Of a stretch of DNA of 16,140 nt, positions 1-6,104 are shown piece by piece (positions within the stretch are counted from its first letter, which is position 1; every line of letters begins with the position of its first letter). Position numbers and translations under genes: made by a program. The stretch lies in NCBI GenBank assembly GCA_002316345.1, contig DCDI01000157.1, positions 2,450-18,589 of the forward strand. Reading direction: 5' to 3'. The notes under the pieces were generated by a model. The model saw only the letters and a program-made list of their open reading frames with translations, had not been told where the DNA came from and did no database searches. The DNA is from Phyllobacteriaceae bacterium UBA1059. Lineage in GTDB: Bacteria > Pseudomonadota > Alphaproteobacteria > Rhizobiales > Rhizobiaceae.

Positions 1-9
1 CCCGCGATA

Positions 10-29
10 GGCGGGCTCGTAGGCCCGCC
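10..29 (-). terminator. Hairpin downstream of the OmpW gene
   Basis: A perfect 7-bp stem (10-16 with 23-29, GGCGGGC/GCCCGCC) closes a 6-nt loop just past the OmpW stop codon on the minus strand. No run of U follows it in the minus-strand direction, so it may be a weak terminator or only an RNA-stabilising 3' hairpin. Confidence 0.4.
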
Positions 30-41
30 GCGCCAAAATCC

Positions 42-713
42 TTAGAAGCGGTAGGTAACGCCCGCGCCGATGAGCCAGGGGTTGAGGTCGGCCTTGCCTG
101 AGAGCTTGGTGTCGCCGAGGTTGGCGGTCCAGTCCGGCTCGAGGAAGATCTTCTTCACGTCGACGTTGAAGCCCCAATGTTCGTCGACCATGTAGTCGAA
201 GCCGACCTGCAGCGCTGCGCCGAAGGTGTTGTCGATGTCCATGTCGGTGAAGGGGCCGGAATCCTTCTGGTTGTAGAAGACCGTGTAGTTCACGCCGGCG
301 CCGACATAAGGCTTGAAAGCGCCGAAGTTGGTGAAGTGATACTGCAGGGTCAGCGTGGGAGGAAGAATCCAGGTGCTGCCGACCTTGCCAAGCGTATCGA
401 TCGAACCGCCGGTGAACACGCTGGCCTTCGTGGTGCCGAGGATCAGCTCAGCGGCGATGTTGTTGGTAAAATAGTAGGTGATGTCGAGTTCGGGCACGAC
501 GGTGTCGGAGTAATGCAGGTCGGAACCCGGAATACCGTCCACGCCGCCTTCATCTTCGGTGATCACGCCCAGTGCGCGCAGGCGGACCTGCCAGGGACCG
601 GGAGCCTCGACGAGCGCGCCTGGCTGATCGAGGGCGACGACGTCCGCAGCCATTGCAGGCGCGGCGAGGAGCAGGAGGGCGGCGGTGAGTGCCCCAGCAG
701 ATGTCTTGATCAT
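42..713 (-). CDS. OmpW family outer-membrane beta-barrel protein
   Basis: The 223-residue protein starts with a signal peptide (residues 1 to about 22, hydrophobic core ALTAALLLLAAPAMA, cleavage near AMA-AD). It continues as alternating amphipathic strands and ends in the aromatic YRF typical of outer-membrane barrels. The pattern of short strands (VRLRALGVI, VPELDITYYFTNNIAAELILG, LTLQYHF, FKPYVGAGVNYTVFY, WGFNVDVKKIFL, WLIGAGVTYRF) matches OmpW, an eight-stranded barrel with a hydrophobic channel for small apolar molecules. Length is normal for the family. The ATG at 711-713 has a good AAGGA ribosome site 5 to 10 bases upstream (719-724 on the plus strand). The gene stands alone, divergent from the transporter operon. 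A likely FNR/FixK box with correctly spaced -10 sits upstream, which fits the known oxygen-linked control of OmpW in other bacteria. Confidence 0.93.
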   Translation of the reverse strand: MIKTSAGALTAALLLLAAPAMAADVVALDQPGALVEAPGPWQVRLRALGVITEDEGGVDGIPGSDLHYSDTVVPELDITYYFTNNIAAELILGTTKASVFTGGSIDTLGKVGSTWILPPTLTLQYHFTNFGAFKPYVGAGVNYTVFYNQKDSGPFTDMDIDNTFGAALQVGFDYMVDEHWGFNVDVKKIFLEPDWTANLGDTKLSGKADLNPWLIGAGVTYRF

Positions 714-753
714 TCGAGTTCCTTCAGAGTCGATCGGTTGTAAGCCGAGCGGG

Positions 754-794
754 ACTATGAAGGAGTGAGCAGAGGAGGCATTGAGCTAGATCAA
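754..794 (-). promoter_or_regulatory. FNR/FixK-like box with -10 candidate upstream of ompW-like gene
   Basis: Positions 781-794 read TTGAGCTAGATCAA, which differs at one half-site base from the FNR/FixK consensus TTGAT-N4-ATCAA and keeps the perfect TTGA-N6-TCAA dyad. On the minus strand a -10-like CATAGT lies at 759-754. A start about 7 nt further on (near 747) would put the box centre about 40.5 bp upstream, the class II activator distance. The sequence match and spacing are seen; activation by an FNR/FixK protein is inferred. Confidence 0.55.
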
Positions 795-1046
795 AGTTCA
801 GCCAAATCTCATTAGCAAATCATAACATTCGAGGGAACTGTGACATGCGTGCTACAGTATCTCGAGGCGGCTAAGCAGGCTTGGGAAAGGGGTGCTCTTT
901 CTACAATTTCCGAATGTGAGAGATCGAATCTCCCTGGCGTTCATCCAGAAGAAACATTTTTGCCTAAACGCTGTATGTTGAGCGGTTCCAACCTGCCGCT
1001 TGTGACCTAGATGCGCGATTGTCCGCTGATCCAACCGGAGCCATCC
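795..1046. other. Rest of the divergent intergenic region between ompW-like gene and transporter operon
   Basis: This stretch holds the presumed promoter of the transporter operon, but I could not pick out a convincing -35/-10 pair. A 13-bp perfect inverted repeat GAGATCGAATCTC (arms 920-924 and 928-932) lies 115 bp before the binding-protein start and could be an operator. No ORF here is credible. A GGAAC at 834-838 lacks the TT at the spacing expected of a stress-sigma promoter. Confidence 0.3.
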
Positions 1047-1925
1047 ATGTTCTCGAAATCCCTCAAAGCTCTCAGCCTCGGCCTTGCCCTGGTCTCCTCG
1101 GCCGTCGCCGCACAGGCCGAGCCGGTCAAGATCGGCAGCAAGAATTTTACCGAACAGTTCATTGTCGCCGAAATCTACGCCAAGGCGCTGGAAAATGCCG
1201 GCATCGAAGTCGAGCGTCGCCTGAACCTCGGCGCAACGCAGATCGCGCATACGGCGCTGACATCCGGCGAAATTGATCTCTACCCGGAATATACCGGCAC
1301 GGCGCTGGCAGCAGTGGTGAAGGGCGAACTCACCAGCGACGCTGACCAGATCTACAACACGGTGAAGGACTACTACGAAAAGAACCTTCAGCTGACGCTG
1401 CTCAAGCCGACCGCGATCAACAATGGCTATGCCATTGTCATGCTTCCGGACCGGGCAGCCGAGTTCAAGGTAAAGACCTTGAGCGATGTCGGTCCAGTCT
1501 CCAACCAGATCACTTTCGGCGCCGAAGGCACGTTTGCCGAGCGCAAGGACGGTCTGCCGGGCCTCAAGGATGTTTATGGCATCCAGTTCAAGGAATTCGT
1601 GCAGTTCGCCAAGCTCGGAATCCGCTACAGCGCATTGACGAGCAAGCAGATCGACATGACCTTCGGGTTCAGCACGGACTGGCAGATCGATGACCAAAAG
1701 CTGACGGTGCTTCCAGACGACAAGAACCTTTTCCCTCCTTATTACCTCGTGCCGGTGGTTCGCCAGGACGCCTTGAAGGCCAATCCGAAGATCGCGGAAG
1801 TGCTGGACAAGATTGCGCCGCTGCTCACCAATGAGAAGATGCGCGCGATGAACGCGGCGGTTGAGCGCGACCGCGAGGAACCGGCCGATGTCGCGGAAAA
1901 GTTCCTGGAAGAAAACAAGATCTGA
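1047..1925 (+). CDS. Osmoprotectant-type ABC transporter, periplasmic substrate-binding protein
   Basis: The 292-residue protein has a clear signal peptide (KSLKALSLGLALVSSAVAAQA, cleavage about A24/E25). The mature start KIGSKNFTEQ and the segment DLYPEYTGTAL (about residues 78-88) are hallmarks of the OpuC/OsmF/YehZ group of binding proteins for glycine betaine, choline, carnitine and other quaternary amines. The Tyr residues there commonly contribute to the cation-binding aromatic cage. ATG 1047 is preferred over an upstream in-frame ATG at 1011 because GGAG (1037-1040) sits 6 nt before it and the signal peptide then starts properly. It is first in a five-gene operon, and a terminator-like hairpin follows it. 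The exact ligand cannot be read from sequence, and the attached hydratase gene suggests it may not be a plain osmolyte. Confidence 0.93.
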   Translation: MFSKSLKALSLGLALVSSAVAAQAEPVKIGSKNFTEQFIVAEIYAKALENAGIEVERRLNLGATQIAHTALTSGEIDLYPEYTGTALAAVVKGELTSDADQIYNTVKDYYEKNLQLTLLKPTAINNGYAIVMLPDRAAEFKVKTLSDVGPVSNQITFGAEGTFAERKDGLPGLKDVYGIQFKEFVQFAKLGIRYSALTSKQIDMTFGFSTDWQIDDQKLTVLPDDKNLFPPYYLVPVVRQDALKANPKIAEVLDKIAPLLTNEKMRAMNAAVERDREEPADVAEKFLEENKI

Positions 1926-1944
1926 GTTAGGGTCTTTGGCTAGA

Positions 1945-1973
1945 CGGGGCCTGCCATGTGCGGGTCCCGTTTT
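1945..1973 (+). terminator. Intra-operon terminator/attenuator after the binding-protein gene
   Basis: A 10-bp stem (1945-1954 with 1960-1969, two G-U pairs) with a 5-nt loop CATGT is followed directly by TTTTGCTT. This has the form of a Rho-independent terminator 20 nt after the binding-protein stop. Located inside the operon, it would be expected to let only part of transcription continue into the permease genes and to protect the upstream mRNA. Confidence 0.65.
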
Positions 1974-2011
1974 GCTTGTCTGCACGGAAGAAACAGCATC
2001 GGCATGAGCAC

Positions 2012-2635
2012 GTGACCTGGACGCCCAAGAATATCGACAAGATCCTCGAAGCGGCAGGGCAGCACCTGATGCTTTCGCTTCTGTCGGTGGCGATCGGCTG
2101 TGCGATTGCGCTCGTGCTGGGCATCTGGAGCGCGCGGCGGCCACGTCTTTACACGGCCTTGCTGACGATCACCGGCATCATCTTCGTCATTCCAAGCCTT
2201 GCGCTGTTCGCCTTTCTGATCCCGGTGATGGGGTTGGGTATGAAACCCGCGCTGACCGGTCTGTCGTCGTATTGCTTGCTGATCCTGCTGCGGAATGTCG
2301 TGACCGGACTGCGCAGCGTGCCGGAAGAGGTGCTCGATGCGGCCGACGGTATGGGTTTCAGCCGCTGGCAGCGACTGTTACGAATTGAACTGCCGCTCGC
2401 TCTGCCGCTGATCGTGTCGGGTGTGCGTATCGCTTTGGTCACCGTGATCGGCATTGCAACGGTGGCCGCATTCATTGATGCGGGTGGTTTGGGATCGATC
2501 ATACTTGCTGGCATTGACCAGAGCTATCCCGAGAAGATCATTGTCGGCGGCGTTGCGACGGCGCTGATGGCGATCATCTGCGATCTGCTGCTCACCTGGG
2601 CCGAGCGCGCCTTGTCGCGCGGGAGGCAGGCATGA
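2012..2635 (+). CDS. Osmoprotectant-type ABC transporter permease (first)
   Basis: This inner-membrane subunit is 207 residues long from GTG 2012. Hydrophobic helices include LMLSLLSVAIGCAIALVLGI, LLTITGIIFVIPSLALFAFL, the VRIALVTVIGIATVAAFI stretch and the C-terminal IIVGGVATALMAIICDLLL. The cytoplasmic EAA-type loop is visible as DAADGMGFSRWQRLLRIELPLA. The frame stays open up to a GTG at 1958, but that codon lies in the loop of the terminator-like hairpin. GTG 2012, giving MTWTPKNIDKILEAAGQHL, matches the usual short N-terminus of the family. No good Shine-Dalgarno precedes it, and an overlapping three-codon ORF (ATG 2004 to TGA 2015) ends across the GTG, so initiation may be coupled or inefficient. 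The end overlaps the second permease by ATGA (2632-2635). Confidence 0.88.
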   Translation: MTWTPKNIDKILEAAGQHLMLSLLSVAIGCAIALVLGIWSARRPRLYTALLTITGIIFVIPSLALFAFLIPVMGLGMKPALTGLSSYCLLILLRNVVTGLRSVPEEVLDAADGMGFSRWQRLLRIELPLALPLIVSGVRIALVTVIGIATVAAFIDAGGLGSIILAGIDQSYPEKIIVGGVATALMAIICDLLLTWAERALSRGRQA

Positions 2636-3282
2636 CCCTGCTGCATCAGGCGATGACCTGGATCATCGAGAACCCCGCGCAGTTCAACCGTGCGCTGGGC
2701 CAGCATCTGTTGATGTCGTTTGTGTCGATCCTGTTCGCCCTGGCGATCGGCTTGCCGCTGGCCGTGGCAATTCTGAACCGCAAGGGCGCGGCCTTCGTTG
2801 CCGTGAACTCGGTCAACGGTTTGCGCACGCTGCCAAGCCTCGCGATCCTGGCGATCATGATGCCGATCCTCGGCATCGGCCTATGGCCGTCTATCGTGGC
2901 GCTGACGATCCTGGCGCTGCCGCCCATCCTGATCAACGCTTACATCGGCCTGCGCGATGTCGATGCCGATGCGATCGAGGCGGCGACCGGCATGGGGATG
3001 AGTCGCTCACAGATCCTGTGGAAGATCCGCGTACCACTGGCAGCGCCCGCAATGTTCGCCGGCTTGCGCACCGCGTCCGTTCAGGTTCTCGCCGGCGCAA
3101 CGCTGGCGCCTTTCATCGGCGGCGGCGGGCTGGGTGACTTTATCGCGGTGGGCATTGCCGGCATGGACATGTCGCGGCTGCTGATCGGCGCGATCCCGAT
3201 CGCGATCTTGGCCCTACTTGCCGAGTTCCTGCTCGCTACGGTCGAGCGGCTTCTGTTTTCTGAAAGGACATCTGCGACATGA
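2632..3282 (+). CDS. Osmoprotectant-type ABC transporter permease (second)
   Basis: The 216-residue membrane protein belongs to the same binding-protein-dependent permease family as its neighbour. Helices are seen at HLLMSFVSILFALAIGLPLAV, NSVNGLRTLPSLAILAIMMPIL, IVALTILALPPILINAY, the VQVLAGATLAPFI segment and LLIGAIPIAILALLAEFLL. The EAA loop is DAIEAATGMGMSRSQILWKIRVPLA (about residues 110-134), which docks on the ATPase. Two different permeases beside one ATPase is the normal OpuC/YehWY arrangement, giving a heterodimeric channel. Start and stop are both fixed by ATGA overlaps with the neighbouring genes, so translation is coupled. Confidence 0.92.
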   Translation: MTLLHQAMTWIIENPAQFNRALGQHLLMSFVSILFALAIGLPLAVAILNRKGAAFVAVNSVNGLRTLPSLAILAIMMPILGIGLWPSIVALTILALPPILINAYIGLRDVDADAIEAATGMGMSRSQILWKIRVPLAAPAMFAGLRTASVQVLAGATLAPFIGGGGLGDFIAVGIAGMDMSRLLIGAIPIAILALLAEFLLATVERLLFSERTSAT

Positions 3283-4208
3283 TCGAGATGGAGCATGTCA
3301 CAAAGCGCTTTGCCAAAGACGCAGCGCCTGCCGTCGATGATCTCAGCCTGGAGATCCCGGAGGGCGTAACGGTTGCACTGGTCGGCCCGTCCGGTTGCGG
3401 CAAGACCACGACGATGCGGATGATCAATCGGCTGATCGAGCCGACCGAGGGCCGCATCACCGTCAATGGCGAGGATGTGCGTGCCGTCAATCCCGTCATC
3501 TTCCGCCGACATATCGGCTACGTCATCCAGCAGGTCGGTCTGTTCTCGCATATGACGATCGCGCAGAATATCGGCGCTGTGCCGAAGCTGCTCGGCTGGT
3601 CCGCAGACAAGATCAGAGCACGCAACGAGGAGCTGATTGCGCTTGTCGGGCTCGATCAGGCCATGCTGACGCGCTACCCGCGCCAGCTGTCGGGCGGACA
3701 GCGCCAGCGCGTTGGCGTCGCCCGTGCGCTGGCTGCCGATCCTCCTGTTTTGTTGATGGACGAACCATTCGGCGCGATCGATCCGATCGCCCGGACGCGG
3801 CTGCAGAACGAGTTTCGGCAGATCCTGCAGCGGGTGAAGAAGACCGTCGTGATGGTCACGCATGACATCGATGAAGCCGTGCGCATGGGTGACCGGATCG
3901 CCATCATGCGCAGCGGCAAAATCGTGCAGTACGATACGCCTGACGAGATCCTGTCGTGGCCGGTTGATGCGTTCGTTGAAGACTTTGTCGGTGCCGACCG
4001 CGCGTTGAAGCGCCTCAGCCTCTATGAGGTTAGCCAGGTGATGCAGCCGGCAGTGGACGCCACGGCAACAGCAAAGATCGCGCCGGATGCTGATCTGCGC
4101 AACGCGCTCAGCGCGATGATTGCCGCCAATACCGATCGTCTCGCCGTCGTAAACGCAGCTGGTGCGCCGGTCGGTACGGTTACTCGCGACGCGATCACCG
4201 CGCTTTGA
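3279..4208 (+). CDS. Osmoprotectant-type ABC transporter ATP-binding protein
   Basis: The 309-residue cytoplasmic ATPase has Walker A GPSGCGKT (36-43), a Q-loop near YVIQQVGLF (81-89), signature LSGGQRQR (137-144), Walker B VLLMDEP (157-163) and the H-loop histidine in MVTHD (H195). The spacing and the IEPTEGRI and PFGAIDPI segments match the ProV/OpuCA family. The C-terminal part (about 250-309, VMQPAVDATATAKIAP and onward to the end) looks like a single CBS-type half, shorter than the tandem CBS domains of OpuCA. In those proteins the CBS pair senses ionic strength, so osmotic gating may be absent or altered here. The gene overlaps the permease before it (ATGA 3279-3282) and the hydratase after it (TTGA 4205-4208). 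Confidence 0.95.
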   Translation: MIEMEHVTKRFAKDAAPAVDDLSLEIPEGVTVALVGPSGCGKTTTMRMINRLIEPTEGRITVNGEDVRAVNPVIFRRHIGYVIQQVGLFSHMTIAQNIGAVPKLLGWSADKIRARNEELIALVGLDQAMLTRYPRQLSGGQRQRVGVARALAADPPVLLMDEPFGAIDPIARTRLQNEFRQILQRVKKTVVMVTHDIDEAVRMGDRIAIMRSGKIVQYDTPDEILSWPVDAFVEDFVGADRALKRLSLYEVSQVMQPAVDATATAKIAPDADLRNALSAMIAANTDRLAVVNAAGAPVGTVTRDAITAL

Positions 4209-4984
4209 GCGAGGCTGCGGACAACCTAGCTCGGCGGATCGCGACCGACATCTGCGAGCGGAAGCCTTTCCAGCTTTCCGGAATTGCCGATCTGGATCTC
4301 CAGCAGGCTTATGCTGTCCAGGATGCCGTCGTGGATCAGCTTGCGAGCGGTCCTGCGCGCCGCGCGATCGGCGGCTACAAGCTTGCTTTCAACAAGCAGG
4401 CTTCCTTCGATTACTATGGCATTACCGAACCGTGCAGCGCGCCGGTGTTTGCTGACCGGATCATGCCATCGGGTTCGTCGGTGAGGCTCGACGCCTATGG
4501 TGAACTGGTGATCGAACCGGAAATTGCGGCCGTGCTTGGCGAGGATCTGCCGGGGTCCGGTGTGACGCTGGAACAGGCGAATAATGCGATCAGCCACTAC
4601 ACGGCAGCTTTCGAGTTGCTGGATTTGCGCGGCGCGTTTGCGCTCGATCCGAGTGCAGCGGAAGCGGTGGCGCAGGGCGTCTATAATGTTGGCGCCGTGC
4701 TGGGTAAGACCAGGATCGAGCCAGGCGAGGTGGATGTCGCCACGCTGCCGGTGTCGCTTGTGCTAGACACTTCTGAGCCGATGAAAGCGCGGGGTGCTGC
4801 ACCTCAGCATCCCGCTGAAGCCGTTTGCTGGCTGGCCAATCATCTTGGAGCCCGGGGTTACCGGCTTAAGGCCGGAATGATCGTGCTCTGCGGCACGCAT
4901 TTGCCAGCGCAGACAATCCGGCAAGCCGGCTTGATCCAACTGGCTATGGGGTCGCTTGGACGCGTCGAGCTGGCCGTAATTTGA
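4205..4984 (+). CDS. 2-keto-4-pentenoate hydratase / fumarylacetoacetate hydrolase family enzyme
   Basis: The 259-residue protein aligns by eye with the MhpD/FAH-type fold. The N-terminal helical part (1-75, with YKLAFNKQASFDYYGITEP) is followed by the core ELVIEPEIAAVLGEDLP and AAFELLDLRG. E104, E106 and E137 fit the divalent-metal ligands of the family. Members hydrate 2-keto-4-pentenoates or decarboxylate oxalocrotonate in meta-cleavage pathways, but many paralogues act on other 2-keto acids. TTG 4205 is the start because it overlaps the ATPase stop as TTGA and no better in-frame start lies before the conserved region. This coupling to a quaternary-amine-type transporter is unusual and hints that the imported compound, or a product of it, is degraded. 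The substrate is unknown. Confidence 0.85.
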   Translation: MSEAADNLARRIATDICERKPFQLSGIADLDLQQAYAVQDAVVDQLASGPARRAIGGYKLAFNKQASFDYYGITEPCSAPVFADRIMPSGSSVRLDAYGELVIEPEIAAVLGEDLPGSGVTLEQANNAISHYTAAFELLDLRGAFALDPSAAEAVAQGVYNVGAVLGKTRIEPGEVDVATLPVSLVLDTSEPMKARGAAPQHPAEAVCWLANHLGARGYRLKAGMIVLCGTHLPAQTIRQAGLIQLAMGSLGRVELAVI

Positions 4985-4986
4985 AG

Positions 4987-5007
4987 CTGGCGCCTTACGG
5001 CGTCCAG
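4987..5007. terminator. Hairpin between convergent genes
   Basis: An 8-bp stem (4987-4994 with 4999-5007, one bulged T at 5003) with loop TTAC lies between the hydratase stop and the facing membrane-protein gene, whose stop codon is in the loop. There is no U-run on either side, so it is only a weak candidate for a two-way terminator. Confidence 0.35.
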
Positions 5008-5474
5008 AACAAACAGAAGGCACAAGCCGCCACGAAGATGGCGAAGAACAGACTGCGCAGCAGGACGTTCTTGCGTAAGTGATCCAGAGCGAAGTGGGCG
5101 CCGACCAAGGCCGCTGCATACAGGAAACGCCAGTCGACCAGCGAGGACAGCGCACCGCTCTGACCCCAGGCAAACCGGGCGACGACTACGCCGACGATCG
5201 CCGCGATCAGTGCAATAGCGGCCCAGAACACAACTTCGGTTGCATGCGACAGGACGAAGGATGCCGCCCGCAAAGGCAGGATCACCAGCAAGGCGGCTGA
5301 TAGAAAATACAGGCCGGCAAGCGGAATGAAGGTTGGTGCCGAGGCGATACCGTCCAGCCGACGCAGACCGACTGCACCGAAAGGATAGCCCTTCTGAGCC
5401 AAAAACAGGCAGGCTATAACAAGAAGCGCGGTAAGAACCGCGAGGAGAGCGAAGGAGAGGGCGGCTCTCTGCAT
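4995..5474 (-). CDS. Five-helix inner-membrane protein of unknown function
   Basis: The 159-residue protein is strongly hydrophobic with about five predicted helices (residues 5-26, 46-68, 79-101, 113-130, 138-157). Between the first two helices is a short loop KGYPFGAVGLRRLDGIASA, and a basic patch DHLRKNVLLR precedes the last helix. I do not recognise the family and see no catalytic motif. The only plausible start is the ATG at 5472-5474, although the minus strand has no good Shine-Dalgarno before it. It converges on the transporter operon with only 10 bp between the stops and is preceded on the same strand by the 65-residue protein gene about 120 bp away. The coding reading is supported by length and composition only. 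Confidence 0.7.
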   Translation of the reverse strand: MQRAALSFALLAVLTALLVIACLFLAQKGYPFGAVGLRRLDGIASAPTFIPLAGLYFLSAALLVILPLRAASFVLSHATEVVFWAAIALIAAIVGVVVARFAWGQSGALSSLVDWRFLYAAALVGAHFALDHLRKNVLLRSLFFAIFVAACAFCLFWTP

Positions 5475-5595
5475 GGCACCAGGAATCGCTAGGAGGAAAT
5501 CGATACCTTGCAGTGCCAGCCCATGCCGCGAAGTTCAAGCGGCATGTCATGAGCGGTCAACCGGAGCATTCTTAAAGCGAGTCGTCTGCTCGACG

Positions 5596-5793
5596 TCAGC
5601 AAGTTTCCAGGCAGAGGCCAGCCGACCGGCCTTCTTCACGCAAGGTGCTGACGATATCATCCGGCGACACATTGGCTGAGGGATGCTGACGCATCAATTC
5701 ATTGGCGACTTCAGCGGGATCGAACCGGGCATCTTCGCGGGAAGCATTCAGGATCGCGTCGGCGATACCGACTGCCAGGGGTAAAATGGTCAT
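5596..5793 (-). CDS. Small (65 aa) soluble protein of unknown function
   Basis: The frame is open to 5829, but the ATG at 5791-5793 is the likely start. A strong GAGGAG (5801-5806 on the plus strand) lies 7 nt upstream, and it gives MTILPLAVGIADAILNASRED at the N-terminus. The protein is probably helical, with an N-terminal hydrophobic helix (2-17) followed by an acidic and polar helical region (DPAEVANELMRQHP, SPDDIVSTLREEG). It ends with two cysteines in GLCLETC. The first helix could be a membrane anchor or part of a helical bundle. I do not recognise a family. The good ribosome site and sensible composition support expression. Confidence 0.6.
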   Translation of the reverse strand: MTILPLAVGIADAILNASREDARFDPAEVANELMRQHPSANVSPDDIVSTLREEGRSAGLCLETC

Positions 5794-6104
5794 GCTGTCT
5801 CTCCTCGGGTCCCGCCGCGTCAATTCCAAGCATGTCTTATGTTAAGGCGGAACCAAGGCGTTGGTTGCGATGATGCGAAAATTATTCCGCATGTTGCGTT
5901 TCAACCTGCATGTTCAGTTTCATTAGCGCGCGCTAACTTGGGTGGGACAAGGTTGAGTTCTGCACCAAAGTCACTGCATCACTTGAGACACTACGGTGAT
6001 GTCGGACTTCGGAGCTGACCTGCTTCTTTTTCCTTTTATCTCTTACCTGGACTTAAGCATCCCTCCGTTAAGACTTGCCGCGGTTGATGAAGTGGAGCCG
6101 GTAC
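5794..6104. other. Divergent intergenic region with a 14-bp palindrome
   Basis: This region separates the small protein (minus) from the cyclic-di-GMP gene (plus). It holds the perfect palindrome TTAGCGCGCGCTAA at 5923-5936, 130 bp from the first start and about 168 bp from the second. It would suit a dimeric regulator acting on either promoter. I could not define a -35/-10 pair. A 17-codon ORF at 5873-5926 has no ribosome site. Confidence 0.4.

Noticed and set aside
781..794. Assigning the FNR/FixK-like box to the transporter operon
   Set aside because: It is more than 250 bp from that start but correctly spaced for the minus-strand OmpW promoter.
834..838. GGAAC upstream of the transporter operon as a stress-sigma -35
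   Set aside because: No TT at 18 or 19 nt spacing, unlike the two promoters accepted elsewhere in the window.
852..2144. Long minus-strand ORF of 430 codons
   Set aside because: It is the opposite-strand image of the binding-protein gene, with Arg- and His-rich composition and no recognisable domain. The plus-strand product has a signal peptide and family motifs.
3081..3863. Minus-strand ORF of 260 codons across the second permease and ATPase genes
   Set aside because: Shadow of two clearly coding plus-strand genes; no domain and no ribosome site.
5491..5552. AGGAGG (5491-5496) followed by a TTG ORF of 14 codons on the plus strand
   Set aside because: The ribosome-like hexamer looks strong, but the ORF is very short and 11 nt away, with no other ATG in a useful place. 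Probably chance.
5873..5926. 17-codon basic ORF in the divergent region before the cyclic-di-GMP gene
   Set aside because: No ribosome site, no recognisable peptide, and it ends in the palindrome; not separable from chance.
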